Shown here piece after piece: positions 30,098 to 39,738 of a DNA stretch of 46,398 nt. The DNA is taken from positions 1-46,398 of the forward strand of contig CAMFHP010000065.1 of the NCBI GenBank assembly GCA_945952225.1. The letters run 5' to 3'. Position numbers and translations under genes: made by a program. The stretch comes from an uncultured Myxococcaceae bacterium (lineage in GTDB: Bacteria; Myxococcota_A; Polyangia; Polyangiales; Ga0077539). Position 1 is the first letter of the stretch, and the number at the start of each line of letters is the position of its first letter. The notes under the pieces are model-generated. The model ran no database searches. It was not told the DNA's origin and worked only from the letters and a program-made list of their open reading frames with translations.

Positions 30098-31054
30098 TCA
30101 GTTGCACGTGCCCGGGTGACAGCCCTCGCCGTCGCCCGCGGCGCGCGCCGACAGACGGAAGTTCCCCGTGAGATCACACGCCCAGAACGCAGGCGAGGGC
30201 GTGGCGCCCGGGGCCACGTTGCGGTGCATCCCGCACTCGCACGCGCCATCGCGGCGCTCGTAACAGATCTCCACGTCGGCGGCGCGCGTGCAGTCGTTGC
30301 GAACGCGCACCTCCACGCTGTCGGGCGATCCCCCGCAGTGGTCGCCGCGCGAGGCGTAGGTGACCGTCACGCACGCGTCGAGGTTGGCGCACGCGGGCGC
30401 GAGGCTCGCACCACCGCACTGCGATTCCGACGGCGCGCACACGCGACCGCCGCCCATGAGGTCGCGGCAGCAGGTGCCCGCGCAGTCGCCATCCATGGAG
30501 CACGGCGACGCGCAACGGTTGCCCGCGGGAGACTGCACGCACGCGTCGCCGTTCGCGCACGGAGGCTCGCACAGCGCCCCGGCCACCATGCCCTGCAAAC
30601 AGCGGAAGCCCATCGTCGGCGCGCACACGGTAAGTCGCTGCGACGACGCGCTGGCGCCCACGGTGGCGCAGCATCCCGAGGCGCAGGCCGCGTTGGTGTC
30701 GCACGCGGGGGCGCAGTGAACGCCCGCCGTTCCCCAGTCGACGCACGCGGTGTTCACGGGGCATAGCTCGGTGCCGCAGCGGATCATGTTGGGCGGCGCG
30801 CCCGTGGCCCACGACACGTCGAGGCACACCGAGGTGCGCGACGTGTCGGCGAGCGCGAGGCAGCGGGGATTGCCCGCGATGCCGGGCGGACAGGGCATTC
30901 CCGGTGTGCACGTGGGGCCGCAGCGGCAGTCGTTGTCGTCGCGGCACACGCGGATCATCCCCGCGGGACACGGAACAACCTCATCGCCCGAGACGCACGC
31001 CACCCCGCACGAGAGCAGCGCGAACACGAGCGCGAAGTGACGTGGGGAGAGCAC
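30098..31054 (-). CDS. Cys-rich lipoprotein
   Basis: About 318 aa. Starts at GTG 31054, or at TTG 31057 one codon earlier. The N-terminus is hydrophobic with lipobox-like LLSCGVAC. Some 40 Cys are spread in short repeats (DACVQSPAGNRC, CSMDGDCAGTCC, CDTNAACASGCC), with CxxDDNDCRC near the start. It has no catalytic motif. The C-terminal region (VTVTYASRGDHCGGSPDSVEVRVRNDC) looks like a strand-rich domain tied by disulphides. The protein belongs to the same broad class as the genes at 2403 and 12558. It is divergent from tssF, with about 180 bp between. Confidence 0.82.
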   Translation of the reverse strand: MLSPRHFALVFALLSCGVACVSGDEVVPCPAGMIRVCRDDNDCRCGPTCTPGMPCPPGIAGNPRCLALADTSRTSVCLDVSWATGAPPNMIRCGTELCPVNTACVDWGTAGVHCAPACDTNAACASGCCATVGASASSQRLTVCAPTMGFRCLQGMVAGALCEPPCANGDACVQSPAGNRCASPCSMDGDCAGTCCRDLMGGGRVCAPSESQCGGASLAPACANLDACVTVTYASRGDHCGGSPDSVEVRVRNDCTRAADVEICYERRDGACECGMHRNVAPGATPSPAFWACDLTGNFRLSARAAGDGEGCHPGTCN

Positions 31055-31234
31055 CAAAGCCGCGGGAGGTTACTCCACCCATCGGGCGCGTCACGCGCGG
31101 TGAGATTTCCGCCGGGAGAAGGCGTCGGGGCGGCGCGTGTTCGCGCTGGAGTTGCGGTCGCGAGGGCTGTTAACGTGACGCCGTTCTCGGGGTGGCTGTA
31201 GGCTCCGCACCCTTCACACCATTTGGAGCGGTTG

Positions 31235-32986
31235 GTGTTCAGCAAGTACTACCAGAGCGAGCTCAGCTACCTGCGTGAACTGGGGCGTGAGTTCGGTCGC
31301 GCCTACCCCGCCGTCGCAGGTCTGCTGGCCGAACGCAGCGGCGACCCCGACGTCGAGCGACTGCTGGAGGGCTTCTCGTTCCTCACGGCGCGCGTGCGCG
31401 AGCGCCTCGACGACGACGTCCCCGAGATCATCCACACGCTCTCGGATCTGCTGCTGCCTCACTACCTCCGCACGCTGCCCGCGTGCTCGGTGGTGGAGTT
31501 CACGCCCGTCGCCGGCGCCCTCCGCACGCGGCAGAAGATCGCCCGCGGCACCGAGCTCGCGGCCTCGCCCGCCGAGGGCACGGCGTGTCGCTTCCGCACG
31601 ACCTCCGACGTCGATCTTCTCCCCGTCACGCTGCAAGACGTGGTGCTCGATCAGTCGAAGCCCTCGCAGCCCGCGATCCGGCTTCAGCTCCAGACCCACG
31701 AGGCCGGGCGCGCGGCGGTGTTCCACCCCGACGGCATCCGGATCTTTCTCCACGGCGACGCGGGCATGAGCTCGATGCTCTTCCTGTGGCTGTCGCACTA
31801 CTGCCGCAACGTGAGCGTGCGCGGGCTCTCCGCGGGTTCGAAGGGCGTCGACATCGGCCGCCGCGCGATCCGCTCCGTGGGCTTCGACCCCGAGAACGCG
31901 CTGCTCCCGTGGCCGAAGTTCGCGCCCGGCGGATACCGTCTTCTCCAAGAGTATTTCACCCTCCCGTCGAAGTTTTATTTCTTCGACATCCGCGGCCTCG
32001 ATGCCTTCGCCGCACGCGCCGAAGACCGCTTCGAGATCGTGCTGCATTTCGAGCGTCCGCCGCCGCTGCCCGCGCAGCTCGACAAGAACGCGGTGAAGCT
32101 CCACTGCTCGCCGGTGATCAACCTCTTCGCGACCGATGCCGACCCCATCAAGGTCGACCCGAACGCGCACGAGTACCTGATCCGCGCCTCCGAGATCGAC
32201 CCCCGGCACATGGAGATCTACTCCATGGACCGCGTGACGGGACTCCAGGCCGGGCGCACCGACCGCAAGGAGTACCGACCGTTCTTCGACTTCCTCCACG
32301 CGCTGTCGCCCGAAGACGTGCCGGCCTACTACCGCCTGCGCCGCTCGACCTCGCCCCTCGACGACGGCATCGACACCTGGCTCTCGATCCACACGCCCCG
32401 CGACGTGCCGAACAACCCCGTGGAAGAGACCCTCTCCATCGAGGTGACGGTGACCAACCGCGCGCTGCCCGCGCAGCTCCGTCTGGGTGACATCTCCGTG
32501 CCCGCGCCGGGCTCGCCGCCCTTCGCGCGCTTCAAGAACATCGCGCCCGTGTCGGTGCCCGTGCGCCCGCCCTTCGGCAAGGCGCTCCACTGGCGGCTCG
32601 TGTCGCACCTCGCGCTGAACTACCGCTCCCTCGCCGATGCCGAGGCGCTGCGCTCCGTGCTCGATCTCTACAACTTCCAGGCGGCCGTCGACCGCCAGGC
32701 GGGGCGCGCGAACCGGCTCCGCATCGAGGCCATCCGTTCGGTGGGCACGCGGCCCGTCGAGCGGCTGGTGAAGGGCGTGCCCGTGCGCGGCATCGGCACG
32801 ACGATCGAACTCGACGAGCAGGGCTTCGCGGGCGAAGGAGACCTCTACCTCTTCGCCTCCGTGGTCGACGAGGTGCTCGCAGCACACGCGGGCCTCAACA
32901 CCTTCAGCGAGCTCAAGGCCAAGGCCCATCCCTCCCAGGCGGAATACCAGTGGACGGCGAAGAGCGGACGACAGACGATCCTGTGA
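31235..32986 (+). CDS. tssF: Type VI secretion baseplate protein TssF
   Basis: 583 aa. Family marks at the N-terminus are KYYQSELSYLRELGREFGRAYP and LLEGFSFLTARVRERLDDDVPEI, then HTLSDLLLPHYLRTLPAC; the middle has SVVEFTPVAGALRTRQKIARGTEL. TssF forms the wedge of the T6SS baseplate with TssG, TssE and TssK. I use GTG 31235, with GGAG 5 nt upstream; TTG at 31223 or 31232 would lengthen the product slightly. It is the first gene of the locus, and its end overlaps tssG. No TssE or TssK follows. Confidence 0.93.
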   Translation: MFSKYYQSELSYLRELGREFGRAYPAVAGLLAERSGDPDVERLLEGFSFLTARVRERLDDDVPEIIHTLSDLLLPHYLRTLPACSVVEFTPVAGALRTRQKIARGTELAASPAEGTACRFRTTSDVDLLPVTLQDVVLDQSKPSQPAIRLQLQTHEAGRAAVFHPDGIRIFLHGDAGMSSMLFLWLSHYCRNVSVRGLSAGSKGVDIGRRAIRSVGFDPENALLPWPKFAPGGYRLLQEYFTLPSKFYFFDIRGLDAFAARAEDRFEIVLHFERPPPLPAQLDKNAVKLHCSPVINLFATDADPIKVDPNAHEYLIRASEIDPRHMEIYSMDRVTGLQAGRTDRKEYRPFFDFLHALSPEDVPAYYRLRRSTSPLDDGIDTWLSIHTPRDVPNNPVEETLSIEVTVTNRALPAQLRLGDISVPAPGSPPFARFKNIAPVSVPVRPPFGKALHWRLVSHLALNYRSLADAEALRSVLDLYNFQAAVDRQAGRANRLRIEAIRSVGTRPVERLVKGVPVRGIGTTIELDEQGFAGEGDLYLFASVVDEVLAAHAGLNTFSELKAKAHPSQAEYQWTAKSGRQTIL

Positions 32987-34071
32987 CGCCGAGCGTCGCG
33001 GCGCTCCTCGCGGCGCCGCAGCGTGTGGGGTTCTACCGCGCCGTCGAGCTGCTCGAACGGGCGACGCCGCATGCGATCCGCATCGGCGAGGTGGGGCCCG
33101 TGGGGCGCGAGGCGATTCGCTTCCGTCACGACCCGTCGCTGGCCTTCAGCGCGAGCGACGTGACGGGCATCTCGGTCCGCAAGCGCAAGTCCGACGAGGT
33201 CGCTGCGGGCGCAGCGCCCGAGCCCTACTACGAGGTCACCACGACCTTCCTCGGGCTCACGGGCACGGTGTCGCCGCTGCCCGCGTACTTCGCCGAAGAC
33301 GTGCTCCACGAGGACGGCGACCACCCCGCGCAGCGCCAGTTCCTCGATCTGTTCCACCACCGGGTGCTCTCGCTCTTCTACCGCGCGCACCAGAAGTACT
33401 CGTTCCTCACGGACTACACGTCCGACTCGCGCGACCCGTGGTCTCGCCGATCGCTCTGCCTCGCGGGCTTCGACGGCTACGGCGATCGCCTCCCGGTCGG
33501 TCTGCCCATTCCGCAGCTCCTGCGCCTCGCGCCCCTCCTCGCGCGGCGCGCGCGCACCGCCGACGGACTTGTGGCCGTGCTCTCCGACACCCTCGCGAAG
33601 GTGCTCAACGGCGCGCCCGTCTCCGTCGACCAGTTCGTGGGCCGCTGGGTGAGCATCGAGGAGCGCCAGCTCCTGCGCCTCGGCGTGGCGAACACCACGC
33701 TCGGTGAAGACGCCACCGTGGGGCGCAAGGTCTTCGATCGCGGAGGCAAGTTCCGCGTGATCCTCGGTCCCATGCGCCGCAAGGCCTTCGAAGACCTCCA
33801 GCCCGGCAAGCCCGGTCTCGAGCTCCTTCGCGAGGTGGTGACCCTCTACGTCCGCGACCCGCTGGAGTTCGACGTGGAGCTCATCCTCGCGCCCGGCGAG
33901 GCCCCTTCGATGCGCCTCGGAGGCTCTCCGAAGGACGCGTCGCGTCTTGGTTACGACTCGTGGCTTACCGTCGGCGCCGACCGCGAGGTGCACATGATCG
34001 TGCAGGTGCCGCAGGCGACTTCATCGACTGCGAAGGAGCCCGAAGGCTCCGACGCGAAGGCAACCACCTAG
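32983..34071 (+). CDS. tssG: Type VI secretion baseplate protein TssG
   Basis: 362 aa, typical for TssG/ImpH. Family features: RVGFYRAVELLERATP, IRFRHDPSLAFSASDV, YEVTTTFLGLTGTVSPLPAYFAEDVL, FLDLFHHRVLSLFYRAHQKY and the later RILG-like RVILGPM. GTG 32983 overlaps the tssF stop (GTGA), which suggests coupling; an in-frame GTG at 32950 would add 11 residues. With TssF it makes the baseplate wedge. A short polar tail rich in Ser/Thr/Lys follows residue 345. The stop at 34071 is next to a strong ribosome-binding site for clpV (AGGAGGGG). Confidence 0.93.
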   Translation: MTPSVAALLAAPQRVGFYRAVELLERATPHAIRIGEVGPVGREAIRFRHDPSLAFSASDVTGISVRKRKSDEVAAGAAPEPYYEVTTTFLGLTGTVSPLPAYFAEDVLHEDGDHPAQRQFLDLFHHRVLSLFYRAHQKYSFLTDYTSDSRDPWSRRSLCLAGFDGYGDRLPVGLPIPQLLRLAPLLARRARTADGLVAVLSDTLAKVLNGAPVSVDQFVGRWVSIEERQLLRLGVANTTLGEDATVGRKVFDRGGKFRVILGPMRRKAFEDLQPGKPGLELLREVVTLYVRDPLEFDVELILAPGEAPSMRLGGSPKDASRLGYDSWLTVGADREVHMIVQVPQATSSTAKEPEGSDAKATT

Positions 34072-34086
34072 GAGGGGCGATAGCTC

Positions 34087-36756
34087 ATGGCCCGGCTCGT
34101 TGAACCGAAGACGATCATTCGTCGACTGACCCCCACTGCGTACAAGTCCCTCGAAGGCGCGGTCGCGCGTGCGGGCAATGCTCGCGCGTACGAGGTGACG
34201 GTGGAGCACATGCTCCTCGAGCTGGCCGAGAAGGAGGACGGCGACATCGCGCGCATCCTCCATCAGTACGACCAGGACCGGGGCAAGCTCGTGGCGCGGC
34301 TCCAGAAGGTGCTCGACCGCATGCGGTCGGGCAACGCGGGCAAGCCCATGTTCTCCGAGAGCCTCTTCCAGTGGTTCGAAGAGGCGTGGACGGTGGCCTC
34401 GCTGGAGACCGACGCGAACAAGCTCCGCACGGGCGCGCTGGTCTACCAGTTCATCGTGAACCCCGCGCGCTACTCCGCGGAGACCTTCCCCGAGCTCGAA
34501 TCCATTCCGCGCGACGCGCTCAAGCGCGAGCTCGCCGACCTCGTGGCCCCCTCCAAGGAATCGCTCGAAGTCGGCTCGGCCTCGTCGGGCACCACGCAGT
34601 CGTCGGGCGGCGCGCAGGGCGCTCCCGCAGGCGCGCAGGGCCCCACCGCGGGCGCCGAGAACCTCCAGCGCTTCACCGAGAACCTCACGCAGAAGGCCCG
34701 CGACGGAAAGATCGACCCGGTCTTCGGCCGCCACACCGAGATCCGTCAGCTCGTCGACATTCTCTCCCGCCGCCGCAAGAACAACCCGATCATCGTGGGC
34801 GATCCCGGCACGGGCAAGAGCGCCCTCGCCGAGGGCCTCGCGCTCGAAATCGTGGCGGGCAACGTGCCCGAGCACCTCCGCAACGTCGAGCTCCTGAGCC
34901 TCGACCTCGGCGCGCTCCAGGCCGGCGCCGGCGTGAAGGGCGAGTTCGAGAACCGCCTCAAGAACGTGATCTCCGAGGTGAAGGGCTCGCCCAAGCCCAT
35001 CGTGCTCTTCATCGACGAGGCGCACACGATCATCGGCGCGGGCGGCCAGCAGGGCGGCTCCGACGCGGCGAACCTGCTCAAGCCCGCCCTCGCGCGCGGC
35101 GAGCTCCGCACCATCGCGGCCACCACCTGGTCGGAGTACAAGAAGTACTTCGAAAAAGACCCCGCGCTGGCGCGTCGCTTCCAGCCCGTGGCCGTCGACG
35201 AGCCCTCGGAGGAGAACGCGATCCTCATGCTCCGCGGCCTGCGCCCGGTGTTCGAGAAGGCCCACAACCTCACGATCCGCGACGAGGCCATCGTGGCCGC
35301 GGTGAAGCTCTCGAACCGCTTCATCTCGGGCCGCCTGCTGCCCGACAAGGCCGTCGACCTGCTCGACACGGCCACCGCGCGCGTGAAGATCAACCTCGAC
35401 GCGAAGCCCGAAGACCTCGTGAACTTCGAGGTCGCCCTCGCCGCCGCGCAGCGCGAGAAGGACGCCCTCGACCGCGACGTCGCCTCGGGCTTCAAGATCG
35501 ATCAGGAGCACTACGAGAAGCTCGTCGCGAAGATCGAGAAGACCAAGGTCGAGATCGAGGACATCACCGCGCGCTGGTCGAAGGAGCGCGACGCGGTGAA
35601 GGTGGTTCGTGAGGCCCGCGCGAAGGTGCAGGCGCTCAAGGCCGACGACAAGAGCGACGAGGCCGAGGCCGCGCGCAAGGCCCTCACCGACTCGATCGAG
35701 GCCTACGAGGCGGTGAAGAACAAGCCCGCCCTCGTGTCGGCCGACGTCGACCCCGACACCATCGCCCGCATCATCGAGAACTGGACGGGCATCCCCGTCA
35801 GCAAGATGCAGAAGGACGACGTCGCGGTGCTCCTCTCGCTGGAGGACAAGCTCCGCGAGCGCGTGCGCGGTCAGGACCACGCCATGAAGATCGTCGCGGA
35901 GACCATCCGCGCGTCGCAGGCGGGCGTGTCGAACCCGAACCAGCCCGTGGGCGTGCTGCTCTTCGTCGGTCCGTCGGGCGTCGGCAAGACCGAGACGGCC
36001 GTGGCCCTCGCCGATGCCATGTACGGCGGCGAGCGCTTCATGACCGTGATCAACATGTCGGAGTTCCAGGAGCAGGCCGCGCTGTCGCGACTCATCGGCG
36101 CGTCGGCGGGCTACGTGGGCTACGGCGAGGGCGGCGTGCTCACCGAGGCCGTGCGCCAGCGGCCCTACTCCGTGGTGCTCCTCGACGAGTGCGAGAAGGC
36201 CGACGTCAACATCATGAACCTCTTCTACCAGGTGTTCGACAAGGGCACCTGCGCCGACGGAGAGGGCCGCACGATCAACTTCCGCAACACGATCATCATC
36301 CTCACGTCGAACCTCGCGACCGATGCGATCGTGAAGCTCTACGACCGCGATGAGCCGCCGCCCATCGAAGAGGTCGTCTCGCAGATCCGCCCGGTGCTCT
36401 CGAAGCACTTCAAGCCCGCGCTCCTCGCGCGCATGACGATCATCCCGTACGCGCCCATCTCGCGGACGATCATGCGCGAGATCACGCAGATGCGTCTCAA
36501 GGGCCTCGCGAAGCGGCTCTACACGAGCCACAAGGTCGACACGAACTTCGCCCCCGAGCTCATCGACGAGGTCACCCGCCGCTGCACCGAGTCCGAGACC
36601 GGCGCCCGCAACGTGGAGCACATCCTCCGCGGGTCGCTCATCCCCGCGGTCTCGCGCGTGATCCTCGAGCGCATGGCCGAAGGCCCGCTGCCGCGCCACC
36701 TCGACATCGCCCTCGCCCCCGACGGCGGCTGGCGCATCGAGTTCCAGGAAGCCTGA
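34087..36756 (+). CDS. tssH: Type VI secretion AAA+ ATPase TssH/ClpV
   Basis: 889 aa, a ClpB-like double AAA+ ATPase that disassembles contracted sheaths. An N-terminal Clp_N domain (1-155) is followed by a Ser/Gly/Gln-rich linker (~160-190, TQSSGGAQGAPAGAQGP). AAA-1 has Walker A GDPGTGKS (238-245) and DEAH (310-313). A coiled middle domain (~430-540) is followed by AAA-2 with Walker A GPSGVGKT (628-635) and VVLLDECEKAD. The RBS AGGAGGGG lies about 9 nt upstream of ATG 34087. ClpV, rather than ClpB, fits the neighbourhood and the start MARLVEPKTIIRRLTPTAYKSLE. ClpV normally grips an N-terminal helix of TssC; in this locus TssC-like sequence is internal to a fusion (see 39739). A 263-bp gap with a composite hairpin follows. 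Confidence 0.93.
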   Translation: MARLVEPKTIIRRLTPTAYKSLEGAVARAGNARAYEVTVEHMLLELAEKEDGDIARILHQYDQDRGKLVARLQKVLDRMRSGNAGKPMFSESLFQWFEEAWTVASLETDANKLRTGALVYQFIVNPARYSAETFPELESIPRDALKRELADLVAPSKESLEVGSASSGTTQSSGGAQGAPAGAQGPTAGAENLQRFTENLTQKARDGKIDPVFGRHTEIRQLVDILSRRRKNNPIIVGDPGTGKSALAEGLALEIVAGNVPEHLRNVELLSLDLGALQAGAGVKGEFENRLKNVISEVKGSPKPIVLFIDEAHTIIGAGGQQGGSDAANLLKPALARGELRTIAATTWSEYKKYFEKDPALARRFQPVAVDEPSEENAILMLRGLRPVFEKAHNLTIRDEAIVAAVKLSNRFISGRLLPDKAVDLLDTATARVKINLDAKPEDLVNFEVALAAAQREKDALDRDVASGFKIDQEHYEKLVAKIEKTKVEIEDITARWSKERDAVKVVREARAKVQALKADDKSDEAEAARKALTDSIEAYEAVKNKPALVSADVDPDTIARIIENWTGIPVSKMQKDDVAVLLSLEDKLRERVRGQDHAMKIVAETIRASQAGVSNPNQPVGVLLFVGPSGVGKTETAVALADAMYGGERFMTVINMSEFQEQAALSRLIGASAGYVGYGEGGVLTEAVRQRPYSVVLLDECEKADVNIMNLFYQVFDKGTCADGEGRTINFRNTIIILTSNLATDAIVKLYDRDEPPPIEEVVSQIRPVLSKHFKPALLARMTIIPYAPISRTIMREITQMRLKGLAKRLYTSHKVDTNFAPELIDEVTRRCTESETGARNVEHILRGSLIPAVSRVILERMAEGPLPRHLDIALAPDGGWRIEFQEA

Positions 36757-36776
36757 TCGCAGCGCCCCACGGTCCA

Positions 36777-36809
36777 CCGGGCGTCACGTCGCACGACGTC
36801 GGCGCCCGG
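36777..36809 (+). terminator. Composite hairpin downstream of clpV
   Basis: CCGGGCG (36777-36783) pairs with CGCCCGG (36803-36809), and inside it ACGTC (36786-36790) pairs with GACGT (36795-36799) around a GCAC loop. It lies 20 bp after the clpV stop. There is no T run, so it could be a terminator, an attenuator or an RNA-stability hairpin in front of the FHA gene. Confidence 0.55.
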
Positions 36810-37019
36810 CGCGCACCGTCTCCCCTCTCCCCGCGCGTCGCCCGTCTCCGATCCTTCCAACGACCCCACGAAAAGGCCGTGCACTCGCGGTCGGTCCCCT
36901 GATAACGTCGCGCGTCCGCGTGGGCAGTGACTCTGTCTCACGCGGCGTCGCAGGGGAGCCGTGCGCCGCGACGATCCGCAGCGCCCGCCGCGCCTCCCCA
37001 GAAGGAACCGCCGCCTCCG

Positions 37020-38441
37020 ATGCTCGCCCTCCTGGTACGCGTAGACAGCCTCGATGACGGCTCATCGCGGACGTACACGTTCACCAGGTCGCCGGTGCGC
37101 ATCGGGCGCAACCCCCTGAACGACCTCGCCATCGCGCGGCCCTTCGTGTCGCAGTGGCACGCCGTCGTGCAGTTCGACGACCACGGCGCGGCCTTCTACG
37201 ACCTCGGGTCCACCAACGGCACGTCGTGCAACGGGCAGCGCCTCGCGAAGAACGCGCCCGTCAATCTCACGGGGCAGGAAGACATCCGCATCGGCGCCGT
37301 GCGGATCATGTTCTCGCGGGCGACGGTCTCCGAGTCCATGGCCGCGCAGCAGCGGTTGAGCATGGTGCCCGGCGGCGATCCCGGCGTGGGCGAGAGCACC
37401 ATGATGGCCGATGGGCTCATGGGGCATCCGTCGCTCTCCGAGGGCGGTTCCTCGACCCTGATGATCGACAGCGCGGCCATTCTCGCGAGCATCGCGAACG
37501 GCGGCGCCACGGTGTCGGCCCCGCGCGGTGGAGCCTCGCCCAACGCGGGCGGAGGCGCTTCGACGGCGGCCGCGCAGCTCGGTCCCGCGCGCGCGCAGAT
37601 TCTCGCGCTCGGCCCGCGGGTGACGGCCTACCGCCAGGCGTGGAACGACCTCTACGCGGCCCTCTACGGTGTGCTTCAGCAGACGCCGCAGCACCTCGTG
37701 CCCGCGGCGATCGAAGTCTTTCTCGCGCAGTTTCCCGACACGGCGAACGAGCCGCAGATGCAGGCCCTCGCGCAGTCGCAGGGCGTGGCGCTCCCCGCGG
37801 GCACGGCCGGCGGCGCGGGCACGCAGCTCATCGCGCGTCTCGCGCAGGCGCTCCTCCCGACGAAGCAGGCGCCCACCACGCCCGCGGAGATGGAGGGCTT
37901 CCTGGTGCGCATCCTCACGTCGCTCGATGCGTTCGCGACGGCCTTCGTGGGGCTCCGTCAGGGCCACGAGCAGTTCGAAGCGGAGATGGTCGGTGGAACG
38001 CGCCGCAGCGCCACGCCGACGCCCATCGAAGAGGCCACCGATCCGCGCGCCGTGCTGGCCTACCTTCTCGACTGGGACGCGCAGGACGCCCAGGCCCGCA
38101 CGCACAACCTCACGAGCGAGTACGCCGAGATCATGACCCACCAGGTGGCCCTGCTCAGCGGGCTCATGGAGGGCGTGCGACGGCTCCTCGCAGACCGCCT
38201 CTCGCCCGAGCGCCTCTCGCGCGCCGCGGAAGAGAAATCCACGGGGTTCTGGCAGGTGTGGCCCTTCAAATCAGGGCTCTACTGGCGCCAGTACCTCAAG
38301 GAGCACGACGACCTCTCTGAAGACAAGGAGCTCACCACGGCGGTCTTCGGAAAGGTCTTTGCGCGCGCCTACGCACGCGCCCTCGGTGAAAACTTCGCCG
38401 AGGCCAATCCGAGACGTATAGGGTCGGGCGGCCACGGCTGA
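37020..38441 (+). CDS. Type VI secretion-associated FHA-domain protein (TagH/ImpI-like)
   Basis: 473 aa from ATG 37020; GTG 36927 would add 31 Pro/Ala-rich residues. The N-terminal FHA domain (1-100) has RIGRNPLNDLAI (Arg27/Arg30 region), SQWHAVV (Ser44, His47) and DLGSTNGT (61-68), so phosphothreonine binding should be intact. A low-complexity Ser/Gly/Met-rich linker spans 105-195. The C-terminal region (~330-473) matches the TagH/ImpI tail: DAQDAQARTHNLTSEYAEIMTHQVALLSGLM, RRLLADRLSPERLSR, WPFKSGLYWRQYLKEHDDL and VFGKVFARAYARAL. In other bacteria such proteins couple PpkA-type kinase signals to T6SS assembly. No PpkA is directly adjacent; the kinase at 29174 is the nearest candidate. Confidence 0.85.
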   Translation: MLALLVRVDSLDDGSSRTYTFTRSPVRIGRNPLNDLAIARPFVSQWHAVVQFDDHGAAFYDLGSTNGTSCNGQRLAKNAPVNLTGQEDIRIGAVRIMFSRATVSESMAAQQRLSMVPGGDPGVGESTMMADGLMGHPSLSEGGSSTLMIDSAAILASIANGGATVSAPRGGASPNAGGGASTAAAQLGPARAQILALGPRVTAYRQAWNDLYAALYGVLQQTPQHLVPAAIEVFLAQFPDTANEPQMQALAQSQGVALPAGTAGGAGTQLIARLAQALLPTKQAPTTPAEMEGFLVRILTSLDAFATAFVGLRQGHEQFEAEMVGGTRRSATPTPIEEATDPRAVLAYLLDWDAQDAQARTHNLTSEYAEIMTHQVALLSGLMEGVRRLLADRLSPERLSRAAEEKSTGFWQVWPFKSGLYWRQYLKEHDDLSEDKELTTAVFGKVFARAYARALGENFAEANPRRIGSGGHG

Positions 38442-38485
38442 ACCGCCGATCGCGCATATCCATCCGGGGAGAGACTGAGGGTTCC

Positions 38486-39628
38486 ATGAGTGAGCATCCG
38501 AGCGCGTGGGGTCGACTGCTGGGCGTGAGCGCCGGCGTGGCGCTGACGATCGGAGCGGTCGCTGCGGCCTGCTCCAGCAGCAACAACCAGCAGCGTCCGC
38601 AGGCGCCGCTTCCCATTCCCGCCCTGTGTTCCATCGAGGCGCCGCGCGCGGTCGCGGGCGCGGTGCCTGCGCTCCGCTACGACCAGTGGGCGCGGCTGCT
38701 GCTCCGTGACTACGCCCCGGGCTTCGCCGCCGCCAACGCGCGCGACTGCACCGGCCAGCCCGTCGAGTGGCGCGAGTTCCGTGGCAACTGCGCGGAGTAC
38801 TGCGACGAGCCCACGAACCAGCAGCGCCCCGAGTCGCAGCGCTGCACCACGCCCGTGACCGACGTGGTGCCCCAGCGCACCATCGACGACGACTCGGTCA
38901 TCGTCTCGCGCATCGGCGGCAACCTGCGGCTCGTGTGGGTGATCACCGATCGGTTCTCGAACGGCGAGGCCGTGGGCCCCGTGGCGCTCACCGAGTTCAC
39001 CGGCGATCAGCGCGTGGTGGTGCGCGCCATCGGCACCGTGCGGAACTATCCCAAGCGCGCGCGCATGCGGCTCGACACCGTGGGCGAGCGCCGGGTGCTC
39101 GTGCACGAGGGCGAGATCTGCGACAACGACGACGACCGCTCGACGTGTCGACGTGCTGCGCGGCTCATGCTGCTGCGGTCGACGGGTGAGGGCGGCGCGC
39201 GCTTCCTCCCCGAGGTGCTGCGGAGCATTCGCGGGCGGTGCTACGGCCCTGCGCGCTTCGAGTTCCAGCGCGATTCGAACGCGACGCTCGACTCGGGGTG
39301 GCGCCGCACGTTCCAGCTCGCGACGGCCATCCAGGTGCGCCAGGACGGCATCCAGGTGCACGAGACCGTGACCGTGCAGGACCGCGACCCCTCGCGCCCC
39401 GACGATCCCCCGCGCCCCTACCGCCGCGCCAGCCAGGACCGCGCGGTGTACGTGCAGGGCAACACCTTCGTCTCGTCCGATCCGTCGCTCTGGAGCCGCG
39501 TGCTGGCCCAGGAGGCGCGCGTCGATCGCATCCGTGACGCGGGCGCGCCCCGTGATGCCTCGGCCGACGGCGACGTGCCCGACGCGGGCGACGACTTCCG
39601 CGGCGACTACATCGACGGCGGGATCTGA
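38486..39628 (+). CDS. 380-aa lipoprotein inside the type VI locus
   Basis: Signal peptide with lipobox AVAAAC (Cys29). I do not recognise the mature domain. Visible are LRYDQWARLLLRDYAPGF, a Cys set (C48, C92, C106, C110, C120), RTIDDDSVIVSRIGGNLRLVWV and an acidic, Asp/Gly-rich tail (DASADGDVPDAGDDF). At 380 aa it is about twice the size of the T6SS lipoprotein TssJ and lacks obvious similarity to it. It sits between the FHA gene (44 bp gap) and the sheath gene (110 bp gap) on the same strand, so it is probably part of the locus. It could be an outer-membrane anchor or an effector-related protein; neither is shown by the sequence. Confidence 0.85.
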   Translation: MSEHPSAWGRLLGVSAGVALTIGAVAAACSSSNNQQRPQAPLPIPALCSIEAPRAVAGAVPALRYDQWARLLLRDYAPGFAAANARDCTGQPVEWREFRGNCAEYCDEPTNQQRPESQRCTTPVTDVVPQRTIDDDSVIVSRIGGNLRLVWVITDRFSNGEAVGPVALTEFTGDQRVVVRAIGTVRNYPKRARMRLDTVGERRVLVHEGEICDNDDDRSTCRRAARLMLLRSTGEGGARFLPEVLRSIRGRCYGPARFEFQRDSNATLDSGWRRTFQLATAIQVRQDGIQVHETVTVQDRDPSRPDDPPRPYRRASQDRAVYVQGNTFVSSDPSLWSRVLAQEARVDRIRDAGAPRDASADGDVPDAGDDFRGDYIDGGI

Positions 39629-39738
39629 CCGCGTCTGCGCGCCTTCGCGCGACGCACCGCGTCCCCCGCGCCACGACCCTCCACCGCATTTCCTCCCCCT
39701 CGCTCCCGCTCACGCGATCACCTCACGGAGACTCATCG

